In this document: in pieces, positions 34,749 through 47,915 of the stretch
Numbering within the stretch: position 1 is the first letter of the stretch
Layout: each line of letters begins with the position of its first letter
DNA from: Copromyces sp. CBS 386.78
Taxonomy: Eukaryota; Ascomycota; Sordariomycetes; Sordariales; Sordariaceae
Length of the DNA stretch: 64,000 nucleotides
Assembly: GCA_030685235.1 (NCBI GenBank)
Contig: MU839092.1
Coordinates: forward strand, 248,001-312,000
Reading direction: 5' to 3'
Made by a program: the position numbers and the translations under genes
Notes under the pieces: model-generated
Database searches by the model: none
What the model saw: the letters and a program-made list of their open reading frames with translations, nothing else
What the model was told of the DNA's origin: nothing

Positions 34749-37164
34749 TCACCCGCGCCTTGCCGTCTTGTCCCTGACGTTGCTCAAATGAGCTCGATTC
34801 GTCAAGTGCACCTCGAACCCGTCCAGCGTCATGCCAGGACCTACGACATACAACTTGCCGTCACAGTCCAGACATTGAATTCTTGGAAGCCACATGTACT
34901 GAGCATCGGGCGGGATCTCTCGAGCCTTTTTCGGCACGATCTTGGCCACGATACCGCCGCCACTGCCGTCCGAGGCCATCACCACCGCGTTATGACGCAT
35001 TATGAAGTCAAAAATTGTGATTTGGGTACTTTTGGTGCAGGGCTTCGAGGCATTTATTGAGCCATTCTGGTACTGGGGGCTATACGAAATTGCATAGAAT
35101 TAAAAAAAGGCAAACTCAACGTTAGTGTTGTCTGCGTACCACGAACGATCCTTGGCCAGGTGTGAACTGGGAGGATATTACCGATGGAGGAAGCGGCTCT
35201 CCGTTGGCCGGAGGTGGAGGAGCCGGTAAAGCACCAACTGTAGCATCGTCACCACCAACCGCAGCTCCAGCTCCAGGCCCAGCCCCGGTGGTTGGGGGCG
35301 TCGCAACCTTGATGGTTAGGTTGTGTTGCGAACCGGCAGCGGGAGTGGTGGGAGGTGGACCCATCGAGCCAAGTAGTGCTATGCTTGAGGCTCTTGGGTT
35401 ACCGGGCGTCCCAGAGCCAGACGCAATCGGCGTTGGCGGTTTCGTCCTGCTGTCTCGTCCTAGTATGATTCTTCGCAATCTAGCAGGGCTGACCCGAAGA
35501 GTAACAATATGTTGCTGTTGCAAAGGCTCCTCAGTCTCTTCCCGTGTCGCTTCCCTGCCAAACCTACGTGACATCCTTGTCTCGTGATGATGGACAATAG
35601 TCTCGGGTGTTTCCGATCGCCCGATGTTTGCCATGCGCTGGGCAGCGGCCGTAGCGGCCCCACGCATTCCACGCGTTCGGGCGGTTCCTTGGGGCACCGA
35701 CATGGCGGGAGAGTCTGGCGCGGAGTCCATGCTGTCTTCTGAGTCGGAAAGGTCTCCATCCCGGATGATGCGCCTGCCCCTTCCCGGGCCACCAGTAGTC
35801 GCCACTGGGCCCGTTGTCTTTTTGAAGAGCCGGCTGTCTTCGATATCCAGGACTCCGCCGGGAATAACTGAAGATACAATGGCTGTCCGAATCGTCCTTT
35901 GCCGTTCCTTGAGGTCGGGCAGCTGAGGCCCACCACGTCTGTTGACGGATCGTTTCTGTCTGCGTTGCTCGCGCGAGAACATGGTCTCGGTCCGTTCTAG
36001 CTCTGCCTCGGTGTTCTCGTATAGGTAGGGGGCATAGTCCTTCTGCTGTTGGTTGGGTCGCAGCGTGTAAGGGATCGGTGTTGGGAGGAAGGCGGCCGTG
36101 AGGTCTGGGTCCTCGATAGGGCGCCCGTCGAAGGGGTGTCCTACACTATAGAGACTGCGGGTAAAGAGCTGCGTCTGCTCACGGATGCAGTGAGCAATGG
36201 CCGTTGTGAATTCTCCTGAAAGAGATAGCTCGTCGGCCATTCTCGCGGCAAAGTCCTCTGGCGAGTTCATCGGATTGTTGATATCCCACTCGAATTGGTC
36301 CACCAGCGTGTGCTCCTTAATGGTGATATTCAGCTTGATCAAAATCCTCATGTCATCATTCTTGTATGCTGAGTAGGGCAATTCAGGGTCCAAGGCGTCC
36401 TCTTCTGAATGGACAAAGGGATAAAAGTCCTGAAGTTGCTCCACCATCTGCGTAACCACTTGTTCATGGACGTGCTTGTCCATAGGCGGCTTCAATCCCA
36501 TGTCCTCGACTAATTGTGAGGCAAAGACTTCGACGGGAATGAGGCGCTCATGGAGGTTAAAGGTGAACGTGTCACGTAGTTTCACCTTGTCCCAGTCAAC
36601 GTCTATCCTGATGGGTACCAGCTCCTCGTGTTGTTCGGCCTGTTTCTTGAGATCCTTGCGACCGAACTTGAGCGAGGGTGTCGTCCGCTTGCCCGGCCGA
36701 GGCTTCTGCGAAGGGTATATAATCTTGACGGGCCCGCCTGTTTCTGTAACCCCGTTCCCGTAACCATTGTAACCCTGGCCGTAGAGCTGAGCTGGAGGTA
36801 CCCTGTTCCGACTATCGCGACTGGTCATGGCTTTGTACTGATCGACCCGTGCCAGCCTGTTGCTCATGTCCTGGTTGAGTGCTTTCTGCGAATCCTTCAG
36901 AGCAGCGGCGTGAATCAGGTCGCGCGTGACAAAACGGTCAACCAAGACCTTATTCAGACTAGCCTTGTCGCGTTGGATGACGGGCGGCGTCGCGCCATCT
37001 TGAGGGCTACCAGCCTTGGAGGCTGCCGAGGGGGCCTGAGAACCGGAGGCGGCAGGCGTTCCGGAAGCGTTGAGCGAAGAGGAGGCATCGGCAGAAGAAG
37101 CGCCAGCCTCCGCGCCGGCACTGCCAGAGGCCATGGCCGAGGCAGAAGACAGCGAGGCGGCCAT
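34749..37164 (-). CDS. snf5: SNF5/SMARCB1-family remodeller subunit (apparent frameshift)
   Basis: Core subunit of the SWI/SNF or RSC chromatin remodellers (Snf5 or Sfh1); sequence alone does not separate the two. Exon 1 (37164-35140) encodes 675 residues: an Ala/Ser-rich N-terminus, then the SNF5 homology region with its two repeats (PIRIDVDWDKVKLRDTFTFN; LIPVEVFASQLVEDMGL; LIKLNITIKEHTLVDQFEWD; ADELSLSGEFTTAIAHCIREQ). A long disordered basic part follows. Exon 2 starts at 35079 with PPVPEWLNKCLEALHQKYPN, like the C-terminal part of fungal homologues. The next conserved part (FIMRHNAVV, then a C-X2-C...H-X5-H zinc-finger-like CLDCDGK...FEVHLTNRAH) is in another frame. The switch lies at a five-T run (35014-35010). 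Either one base is extra in this assembly or the gene is truly truncated. Confidence 0.88.
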
Positions 37165-38571
37165 GGAGAGTCGCAGTCGCTATGCGTCGCCGTACCGGTC
37201 GGTCGCGTGTTCGACTCTATAGAGGAATAAATGAACGATATGGATGGTGGTTGTCAATGCTGGGTAGCTAGCTACTGGTAGCTCTGGTCGTGATGATGTT
37301 GGTGTGTAGATGCGAGGAGCTGAGGAACTGGACAGGTCGCGTAACCTCTACCGAAATCCCGTCGTGCGCTGGAGCCAGTAGAAGGGGCAGCTGGTTGGCG
37401 ATGTTCCGTCTCTGTTTTCGCGTTTCGTGGTCGTCGTGATGCGATGCAGCCTGAGCTATGCCAATTCTCGTCTGTCGTCTGTTGCTTCTCCGTGGTGTTT
37501 TAGGTTGTTTGTCTTTTCTGTCAGCTTCCAATTTTGGGAGAAGAGATGAGGCTGGGCTGCGGGATACACCACTACCTCTACTGGTAGTGTGCTCGAGTAA
37601 GGTCAGGTCGGTACAACGGGAGGCACGAGGCAACTGAACTTTGGCACCGTACGGCGCATCTTTCACTGACAGACTGGAGCTGACAGGCAATTGGATGCCA
37701 TAGGTGAGAGCGACCTGGAACAACAGCAAAAGACAGCGAGTCGCTCCTGGAGGTACTCAGTACTCAGCCAGAAGTGAATAACGTTAGGTTAAAGTAGGTA
37801 CTGAAGACTTGTCAGCTCATAACCAGAGCGGATCTCTTTCTGCCAGGGTACTTGCCTGTTTCTTGGCGCGCCTGAACCCGTGTCGGGCACTGCCATTGTC
37901 TGTCAGTGTCTGCGCTTTCAATCAATGAATGACACCGGCAGACTCGCCATGTCGAGGAAGAGTGCCGGCAGGCTTCTTTTGCCGCGCGTGCCATTGCGCT
38001 GCCGCGAGCCTGCCCCAGAACACCAGAACTCGACGGACGTCAACGTGGACTTGCGCCGGTGCAACCGTGAACGTTTGTGGACTTGGAAATCCCGGAGCGA
38101 AAAATTGGTCCAGACTTATGGAAGGCAGTTAAAGGATGCGGGCATGCGATGTGAATGCGCTCCTCTGCGACATCTTGGAAGCCCTCCAAAGAGTCCGTCG
38201 TCATGCACTGGATTTGGCTGGATCCCGTACATTAGAGACAGTGGAGCACACAGGCTTCAATCCAATGACAGCAGGCGTGAGCGCTGAGCACTGGGCACTG
38301 GGCGAGCACAAGACCCAGACCCGGGCCAGACCTAGAGAGAAAGAACCCCCTCCCCCGCCTTCACAAAATCCAGCAGCAAAGCAAAATCGCACGCATCAAG
38401 CCGGCCCACCTCGAAGCTCCCGACTTTGCTGATTTTCCTCCTTCTTTCCGCTCTCCACCATCCACACCTCAGAGGTACATAGCTTCAACACCCGCCCAGT
38501 CTTTAACGTCGTACCTTCATTCTAAGCTTTAGTTCCTAGTAAACAGTCTATCGTCTGTACAGTTGCCCAAA
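37165..38571. promoter_or_regulatory. Divergent promoter SNF5 / PA2G4-like
   Basis: About 1.4 kb between two divergent genes. The 153-codon minus-strand frame at 37268-37729 lacks a proper ATG start and domain features and is treated as SNF5 leader sequence. A CT-rich block precedes the PA2G4-like start. Confidence 0.45.
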
Positions 38572-40131
38572 ATGGCGTCCGAAACCCCCAAGCAGGAGAT
38601 TGGTTAGTTGCAAAAAGAAGCTGAGCTACAAGCATGAAGTTTTCCTCTTCCGTTTCCCTACCTACCCTTTAGTCCTCTACTCCTTCCCCCCTCCAACTGC
38701 GCACTTTGAGAGGTTGGCGTCTAGACTCTCCTATGTTGTTCCTCGTCGTTCCTGGCAAAGCCGGCCCTTGCCTGCGACATACAAGCTCGGGAGCTTGCTT
38801 GTTGCCGGCTTGCTCTTTCTATGCGCCCATATGCTCTTCAAAGGCTGACCCCTGCTGCTAGACTACTCCCTCAACAACCCTGATACCCTCACCAAGTACA
38901 AGACCGCTGCTCAGATCTCTGAGAAGGTCCTTGCTGAGGTCTCCAAGCTCGTCGCCGCTGGCGAGAAGATCGTCGACATCTGCGCGAAGGGTGACAAGCT
39001 CATCGAGGAGGAGCTTGCCAAGGTCTACCGCGGCAAGAAGATCACCAAGGGCTTCTCCCACCCCACTACCGTCTCTCCCGCTGCTTTCGTCACCCCCTAC
39101 ACTCCCTTGAGCACCGACGAGAAGGAGGCTGCTGTCGAGATCCAGGCCGGTGAGCCCGTCAAGATTCAGCTCGGTGCTCAGATCGATGGCTTCGGTTCCA
39201 TCGTTTGCGACACCGTCATCGCCCCCGCCAAGGACCAGACCGACGATGTTATCGAGGGCCGCAATGCTGACCTGATTCTCGCCAACTACTACGCCAACGA
39301 GGTCCTCCTCCGCCTTATGGTTCCACCTGGCCTCCTCGCTACCGGTACCGATGAGGAGAAGGCCAAGGCCGCCTCCCAGAAGCCTCCTTCGCAGGCCAAG
39401 ATTACCGACCTTCTCCAGAAGGTTGTCCAGGCCTACGACTGCAACCTTGTCGAGAGCACCACCTCGTGGCTCTTTGACCGCAACGAGATTGAGGGCAAGA
39501 AGAAGATTGTGATTGCCGCTGGCGAGAACACCAAGGGCGAGGGTGTCCCCGAGGTTGGCGAGGTCTGGGGTGTTGAGATGGGCGTCAGCTTGGGATCCGG
39601 CAAGGTCAAGCAGTTCGAGAACCGCACTACCCTCCACCGCCGCACCACCACCACCTATGCCCTCAAGCGCCCCAGCTCGCGCAAGCTTCTTTCTGAGGTC
39701 CAGAAGAAGTTCGGTACCTTCCCCTTCAGCTTGAGGCAGCTTGAGGACGAGCGTGATGCCAAGTCCGGTGTCATTGAGTGCGTCCGTGGAAACGTCTTTC
39801 GCGCGTACGAGGTTGTTGGTGACAAGGACAACTCCCCTGTTGCCAGACTCCTTACCACTGTTGGTATGTATCAAATCTTGAACTCGTGGGTGTGAACGAG
39901 TATTAAGCAGTCTAACTAACTGGCTCAATAGCCATCACCAAGAACGGCCTCACCAAGCTTGGCGCCGCCCCTGCGCTCGACCTCTCCAAGTTCAAGACCG
40001 ACAAGAAGATTGAGGATGAGGAGATTCTTGCCATCCTTGCCCAGCCCCTCACCAGGAACACTGGCAGCAAGAGCAAGAACAAGAAGAAGAAGACCGCTAA
40101 GAAGGAGGGCGAAAAGGCCGATGAGGAGTAA
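38572..40131 (+). CDS. PA2G4/Ebp1-type protein (fission-yeast Cdb4 homologue)
   Basis: Methionine-aminopeptidase-fold protein of the proliferation-associated 2G4 family, known as curved-DNA-binding protein in fission yeast; relatives bind pre-60S ribosomes, RNA and DNA and lack peptidase activity. Three exons (38572-38602, 38862-39863, 39932-40131) give 410 residues, the family length. Motifs include YKTAAQISEKVLAEV at the start of the fold, GFSHPTTVSP, QLGAQIDGFGSIVCDTVI and the C-terminal Lys-rich tail KSKNKKKKTAKKEGEK, typical of Ebp1-type RNA contact. Exon 1 is 31 bases with a 259-bp first intron, the same design as in the uL2 and adenosine kinase genes here. Codon use is strongly C-ending, suggesting high expression. 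Confidence 0.94.
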
Positions 40132-42347
40132 ACGGGAGTTTGGACATGATTGGCTGTAGTAGTCTGGTGTAGGGATTAATGTGGAACGCTGGGCTGCTTT
40201 AGCTCGAAAGTTGCTGCCTTTCTGGCTAATTCCGGTGCATCTTTTGGGTTGTGGTCTTCGGATGGAGCATTCGGTCCGGCACGCTTTGCATCCCCGTGGC
40301 ATTACGAGAGGGCAAACCGCAAGCAACAACTGGTTCCATCGGAGACAGGAGGGGACCGAAGAAGGTGGGAGGATTCACCCCAGTGACGAGCCTTCATCAT
40401 TGTGATCTTTTTTTTTTTTTTGGCTTATCAGTGCCATAGTTTTGCTTTGGCTCCCCCATTAGCATCCATCGCGAGCGTTCAGCTGAGGCACACCCGTACA
40501 AGGCAGGATGGCGTCCACTAAGCAATTATTCTAGTCAACACATAATCCTGAGTTAGTCCTCGAAATATCAAAGCAATTGACCAAGAAGAAGAAAAAAAGA
40601 GAGACGAAAGAGGAAAGCGATCAGATCGTGAATCTAATGGCCAAATCATAGACTCGACTTTTCACGGTATTCCTGCGAAAAGGCAGCGCCAGTTGGTATA
40701 CGGATGCATACACCCATGGTATTTTCCCGTCTGATGCCTGATGCACTTGCCATGTAATACGACACTTGCGTGGAATCCGAAGCTCTGTCACAAAAGACAG
40801 TGCAAAAGCGTTGGACTCGGCCATTTCAAAAAAAGTTGCTTCCACTTAATAACAAATTCGGGGGCTGTTGCATTTTCGATGGACAGTTGTATCCTGCGGC
40901 CATACCGGTACTGATCAGGTGCGTTCTGTATCGGACTCGGTCAGGCCGGACGAAACTGAAGCATCGCATTGACTTCTTGCAGTACTGTCAATATTGGTGA
41001 GATTCCCCTCCCTATAAATTCCTACCCCTTCCATCTCTTAACCCACTCTCGCTCACACAATACCAACCCCTGAAAAGGGAAGACCGAACCTACTGCATTT
41101 ACTCGAAGCGACCGCGTTCCCAACAACCGTTCTCGCTCTCTTTTTTCTTGTTCTTCGAGCACAGCGGCGTATGACAACGACGGACAATTTCACCTACTTA
41201 CTCCACAGCAGTAGCCCGCCCGAAAGCAAACTAAAGCCCGGAACATCAACATCGGGGAACCCGTGGTTTGCGCGTTGCTAAAACGGCCAGCTGAGGATAT
41301 CTATCCAGCCTGACCATCAATCACACAGCACTCGTTGCCACGAAACAAAATCAGGACCACCTACGAGGCTGGGGTGTTAGCCCAAAACTAACGATATGAC
41401 AAAGGGTTGAATCGTCCAGAGGCGTGCGCAAGGTGCGTGACGTAAACTTGTCAGGAGAAGTCAACAACCCTCCCGGAGGCGTCTCTGAATCGGGGTTACG
41501 GCGCCTATGGATCACAGATCACCATCACCTCACTTCGCATCCTATTTGAATGACAAAATAGCTGGGAGCCCCAGGTAAAAGGCTCCAGCCATCGACATAT
41601 CGGTCATCATTCACATATTGACCTGTGCCTCGCTCGGTTGCTAGGGCACCAGTGAAGAGCGCAGAAGTGGGAAGGAAGAATCAATAGCCCGTCAGCTGAA
41701 ATCGGCTTCAGGGGCTATTCTGCGATAACAACAGCGTGGAAGACCCCCTGAAGCGGTCGTTCTCCTGACCACTACAACCCACTGAGGGGTTTGCTGCAAG
41801 CACTGCAGCACCTTGGATTGCTACTGCCTCCTTAAGGTACCCAAGCATCCCTCCTTTTCCCAGGCCGACCTATTTACAACCGTGAGTCCGGCCCCCTTCC
41901 TGCCGTCACCCCCAACAACAGCAGCTACCTACTATCACCCTCGTTTTCCACCTTCACCTTGTCCTTCCCCATAAATTTCCACCATTTTCCACGCGTGCCA
42001 TCGCTTCTGACGCGGTCATTTCGCCATATTTCTTATTTTGGGCACAGAGCAGGTAATGCATACACGGCCTCCTATCGGACACTTATCGCGACGATACTAA
42101 CTGGCTGGTATAGGCGCGAGTGCACACACCGAAAGGGACTCCCGGGATAGTGGTTCAATCGAAGCCGCCTAAACACACCTCTCAGCACTTGGGATTTTGC
42201 AAAGGGGGCGAAGCCACGGTCCGCTCGATCATTTCGTTGCCCAGATCTCGATCTGCCTGCGACCTCTAGCTTGCGGCCCGCGCATCCCTTCACCAACACA
42301 ACCACCCGCCGAGGACAAGGAAAGACAAATCTTTCTGGCCATACCAC
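40132..42347. promoter_or_regulatory. Upstream region of the Rco1-like gene, 2.2 kb
   Basis: Contains the PA2G4-like 3' end and then roughly 1.5-2 kb of promoter/leader sequence for the Rco1-like gene. No frame here has a domain or a coding-like splice pattern. No RNA gene recognised. Confidence 0.45.
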
Positions 42348-45300
42348 ATGGTTTCACCAAGTACGAGAAGCACGCGATCGAGATATTCCAGTCCACGCCA
42401 AATACCATCCGGCTCTGTTGATCCGATCAAGGGGCAACGCAGTGCTAGCGCGAGTGGGAGTGGGAGCGGTGGGGGCGGTGGGAGCGGCAACGCCAGCAGC
42501 AGCGGCAGCGGCGGAAAGAGCAAAGCGAACGGAGGCGGAGGCGGCAACAGCAAGAGCTCAGGAACAGAGGGCCAAAAGACGTTCATGGATCGCTGGCTGG
42601 AACCACCTGTGCAGAACAAGCCCAGCTTTGCCGACGCCGGGTTGGTACGCCACGGCGTTGTCGAAGGGATGGCGCCCCTAGGGACGATGCCCAAGGCGGG
42701 CTTCTTTAAGAAGGCTACACCTGCACCACCACCGCCTGAGTCGAAGCCTTTCAAGACGACGAGAATCGTGATCAAGCGGCCTCTAGCGCCTCCAGCACCC
42801 GCACCGGCTCCCGCAGCTACTACTCCGGCACCCGAGGAGGACGAAACGGAAGATGAAGAAGAGAGTGGGAACGGCAGCATCATGACGGGCGCCGATGAGA
42901 CGGGATCGGAGAGGATGACTCCTGCTCCTATTTTCTCGGCTTCGACGCGCCGTCCTCTGCCCGTCTCTCAAACCCTAGCCATCTCACACGGGCTCATCGT
43001 GGATCCCCGGACGCAGATGCTGGACACAGTGATAGAAAAGGCGGTGGAAGAGGCTGTAGCGCATCATCGATATCCTACGGCATACGCCCTCAAGACGCTC
43101 TACGATGACCCCAGGTTCCGGGTTATTGCGGAGAAGGTTTTCACGCAGACTGCAGATGCCAGGATGCTCGAAGAATTTGCCGATATGCTCCACCAAAAGA
43201 AAAAGGAAGCCAAGAGGAAAAACATGGGCTTGAATTATTTTGAGAATATGACGGCCATGGGCCAGGCGCCGCCCAAGCCCCAGCGGGCCTCTTACGGTCA
43301 TCTTGTCAAGTTTGACATTTCCGCCGTGCGACACTGTCGTGGTGCGGTTGAGCAGCGAAGAGCTGGACCCGGTGATGTGAAGCAAGAAGAGGAAGCCAGC
43401 TATGAAGGTGCTCCGGAGCGGGTCCGTGAGCTCCAGCAACAGTCTTTTGTTGTCCAGCAACAATCGTTGCACCAGCACAATCAGCAGGATCTCCAATACC
43501 GCCAGCGGCTCCAACTCCAGCAGGAGCAACGGCAGTCTCAGCACTACCAGCCAACATACCCTGAACCTGGTCCGCACCCCAAACCCAACCCTGAACAAGG
43601 ACCTGAGCCAGAACAGCCAGTGACAGAACCCGAACCCGAATCGGCACCCACATCTGAGCCTGCTCTTGAACATCTTCCGCTCGACCCTCAACTTCTTAAT
43701 CCTCCACACCAACAATCACCATTATCCCCACAACCACCATCACCACCACAACAAAAACAAAAACAACAAGCACCTCAGCCGGAGTTGGTCTCTAACCCCG
43801 TGCCAAGGATTTCATTCATGGGAGGCAAACCTGACAAGGAAGAGCAAGAGTACGAAGATCTGCAATCTCATTCTGACCCACCTCTTGATCTTTCCTCATC
43901 TCACCTTCAACAGGACCCGGAAGAAGAAGGGGAAAGGGAGCAGGAGCTCTTGCTGGCTTCGAAGACGTCTGCTACGACACCTGCACTTGCACTCGCGACT
44001 GCACTCGCGCCTGCATCACCGGAACCGGAACAAGAGCAGCGTCCGCCAGACCATGAGCAGGAAGCTGAGGGTGAAATCCGAGAAGTTCATGTCCGCAATA
44101 AGCACAAATCACCAAGAAAACCTGAATCAGCAAAGGCAAAGATGGTCGTCAACGGGGTGAATGGAAAGGCCAAGTCGGTTTCGCCAAAGAAGAGGGGGCG
44201 GGCGAGCTCCATTTCAAGCTCGTCGTCGTTGTCGAGCGCACGATCGCTCTCACCACCAGCAGACGTGTACGATGGAGATGGGCTCGGGACCAGCTTTGCC
44301 ATCTCGGTCTCGTCCTCTCGTGCCAGCCCAGCGCCCATCGTTTCTCCCGCCGCTGCGGTCGATTATGCTGCGAGTGGAGCTGGTAATGGTGTCGAGGGCG
44401 GCAATCATGATGCTGCTGCGCCACGCCCAATCACGGTTCGTCGCCGCATCAACGTGAGGAGGAACAGGAACGTGTCACCTGCCCTCCCATCACCGGCGTC
44501 ACCCACGGGTAGGCAGAGCGAATCGCTGGATCCCGCTATTGGACGTCCATACGAGATGCCTGCCGTCGTCGACGCGCCTTTGTTCCCGAATCTGAACTCA
44601 AAGAAGGGTTCAAAGTCGGGTGTCCAGGGCGTTGTGTTTCCTAGCAAGGTTGGGCGGATTGACGAGAACGACCCCAAGTATCGCCTGCGACAGAGCGCCA
44701 AAAAGATTACGGCCAACTACGACAAACCGTTCCCCGAGAGCTTCACCAGAGAGTCGTATCCTAACGAGGAGCCTTCTGTGGAGGTGGAAGAGATGCTGGT
44801 GTCTCCGTCTTTGACGCGACCCATGAGCTCAGCAGCACCGGGGACGACAACGCGTGCGACCTCTGTCTCAGCCGAAGGCCGGAGCACGCGTGCATCGAGA
44901 AAGCGGTCGCATGTTGAACTGGAAGAAGACCTGCAGTCATCACCTACGGCGGCTACTTTCCCTGCATCGGACGTTGCGTCTACGGCAGCGAACTCGAGAG
45001 CAGGGACGCCTGTGCTGCGACCGGCGAAGAAGCCCAGGACGGGCTTGAGAGTGAAGAACTCGTAAGTTATTCATTGCCCCTTCTTTATCTATATTCCCCC
45101 CCGAGTTCCTCCCGGCAGTTCGTCTCTTGCGCATTTTCCGTTCTGTCATGGAACGGTCAATGACTGGGCGGCTGCTTGCAAGCTATGAGTGGACTTGGCA
45201 GGGTGGTTTGAGGATTAAATTTTCATGCTGGCGTCTCACGAGAGTCTGCCTGCCTTGGTCTTGGTGTCCTCACCTTCGCGACGACACGATGGAGAGGGAC

Positions 45301-47915
45301 CGAGTGAGAGACGACTGGCGGCTTGCATCATGGTGCGGTCATCGTCAAGCACTGCATTTGTTATTTTACATGATTGTTCACGTTGCTAATTGTTGTGAAT
45401 GCAGGCCGATGAAGAAGAAGTCGTCCGCGGCCGGCATCCCGCGGGCGAGCGGAGAGCGAAGTAGTCCGACTGTCACAAATGGCAACTATGCCAAGGAAGT
45501 AAGAAGCCATTTCTCATCTGTCATGTTTCTCTCTATTCTGTTTCTGCCTTTTCATATGCTGTGTGTCCTTTCCTGTCCGTCGTTTGTGCGTGGCTGGGCT
45601 TTCCTATTGGGAAGCGAAGCCAGAACGCGGATGGTGCTGGGCTTGCTGGGCTTGCTGGGCTTGCTGTGGGAGGGGGGGCGTTTGGCTAGCTCGGGACACA
45701 GATTGGACTGGATTTGCGGCCTTTCGCTCCTCTTTTTTTTTTCACAGTCTGATCACCCCTCCCCAACACTCGGCTACCTACCCTACACAGTATCTGCTGC
45801 CCTGCCCTGCCTGCCCATCCCCCATAACATACCTTACGTACACCCACTCATCATTCCCTCCCGTCATCCCCCAATCCCCCATCTCCCCCCAAAAACAGCC
45901 CCATGCCCCTTGCTCAAATCACATCACCCCGTCCTGATCCCATCCTGCTCGTCCTCTCATCCTCCCAATCTCATGCCCATGTCTACGCCCATTCCCAACA
46001 TCGCCATCCCTCGTGCCCATGCCACGCCTCCATCCGCACAACACAACGCGTGCAGGCCGCAGTAGTTGGCAAGGCAGGGACGGGCACCGGGGGGGTCTGT
46101 GATATTTTTAGTGGCGAACAACAACACGCTACCAACATCCACATTCTACATACTACTTGTCTTCTCACTTGTTTCGACTGCTGCCATTCGGCCACTTCAT
46201 AAAGTCCTGGTCGTGAAATATGCCGCACAAATCATCGCTCTCGTCTACTTTTCCCAGGTCTAGGCTGTCGTCGCTAACCGCTTATCGTGAGGTTTTCCAG
46301 GACGACAATGATGATTATTGCTCATCATGTGGTGGTAACGGTCAGCTCATCTGCTGTGATGGTTGCACCCGGTCTTTCCACTTCAGTTGCGTGGATCCGC
46401 CGCTGATGCAAGGTGCCATGCCCGACGAGTGGTTCTGCAATGTCTGTCGCACCGCTCACAACCCTCCGGTCTTCCCGGTATATAGCGGCCCTTTCGCGTC
46501 TTTGATGGAGAAGCTGGATGCCAAGAACTCGAGCGCATTTGCCCTCCCGGTTGATGTGCGCGAGTATTTCGAGGCCGTTCGCACCGGCCAGGATGGAGAG
46601 TATGAGGAGATTGTGCCTCTAGTCAAACCGCCGGCTAAGTATGTCCCATTTTCCCGTTCGATGTCTCAGTTGCGCCTCATATACTGACACCCGACCGCAG
46701 GAGGAAGAAGAACGATGAGGAGTCCGGACCCGACTTTTTCAGGTTACGTGATGATAAGGGAGATCCGGCAATATGCCATCTGTGCCAAGGGGGAGCCTCC
46801 GCTCGCACCAGAGCCATTATCCCGTGCAGTCTATGTGGCCTCTTCTGGCATTTGGATTGTCTTGATCCGCCTCTGGCCAACCCGCCTGTCCTCCGAACGT
46901 GGAAGTGTCCTTGCCACGTTGATGACTTGCTCGCCAAGGTGCCAGGTCAGCTGGCGCCGGCTCACAAGTTCCGCAAGATCAAGGGCGCCTCAGTAATCAG
47001 GCCGGCTTACGGTCGCGCTTACATCAACAACGGCTACATCGAGGTGGAACCCGAGGATAGTGACGACGAGAGCGGCTGGAAGGACGTCGAGACCTATGGC
47101 AAGGTTGTGAGATTGCCTGCCAAGGGCATCAAACTCGATTTCCTATCACGGTATGTATTCACTAATGATGTACAAAGTTGCCCGACAACATTATGACTGA
47201 CTTGTTGCGCAGCGTTCGTGAAAATCGCAAGGGCAAACCCATCCCTCCTCTCAATATTCCTCAGACTACTAGTACCAGGACATCAGTTGGATCATCCCTT
47301 CTCAACAAGCGGAGTCTGGAAGAGCAGCAAGCGGTCTACAATCTCGCCGCGTTGAGTGGACAAGGCACAAGTGGTGTTAATACCCTAGTTGATGCCTTGT
47401 TGGTATGTGTATCCCGATTTACCGCCTCCGCGATTACGATGACTGACAATCCGATGCAGGCTCAAGCTGACCCTTCGGTCATATCGCTGATGGCGAGCGG
47501 CAACTCTGATCACTTGGCCAATGGTAACTTAAACCATATGGACCAACAGAGTTTGCGTGCTATGCTTGCCCAGATGGAGAAGATGACAGATCAGATCAAG
47601 AGCATGCTGGAGCCCGTCACTCCCATGGCTGCCTCCCAGGCTCAGCTGGTTTCATCCAAAGTTCCCAGCTTGACGAACTCGTCACAGTCCATCACGGACG
47701 AGGAGTCGGAGAAGATGGTTCGTGATCTCAGGACGACGCCAACGGTGAAAAAGGAATTACCTCCTTCGCCTGCCGCGACCGATGATGTCGCTACCTCCAA
47801 GCACACGAAGGAGCCAGGCCCTCCCAGGAGGAAAAAGCGGAAGAGCAACGGAAGGAAGAGTGCAGACAGTGATGCGGCAGTACTCCAGAACGGTGATATG
47901 GATGTGGACGCATGA
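42348..47915 (+). CDS. Rco1-like double-PHD protein (Rpd3S/Clr6-II subunit)
   Basis: Rco1 is the PHD subunit of the small Rpd3 histone deacetylase complex (Rpd3S), which reads nucleosomes in transcribed regions together with Eaf3. Six exons (42348-45061, 45405-45498, 46301-46638, 46701-47150, 47213-47402, 47460-47915) give about 1413 residues. The first ~930 are low-complexity: Gly/Ser runs, a Gln-rich part and a Pro/Glu-rich part. The first PHD finger (YCSSCGGNGQLICCDGC ... WFCNVC, about residues 940-990) and the second (ICHLCQGG ... WHLDCLDPPL, about 1070-1125) match the Rco1/Cph arrangement. A helical region and a nuclear-localisation-like PPRRKKRKSNGRK close the protein. Introns 1 and 2 are unusually long (343 and 802 bp). 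The start is the first ATG of the long exon; an extra upstream exon cannot be excluded. Confidence 0.88.
45638..45664 (+). repeat. TGGGCTTGC x3 tandem repeat in intron
   Basis: Three perfect 9-bp units inside the 802-bp second intron of the Rco1-like gene, next to a run of seven G. Nine-base units suggest recent slippage. No function apparent. Confidence 0.8.
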
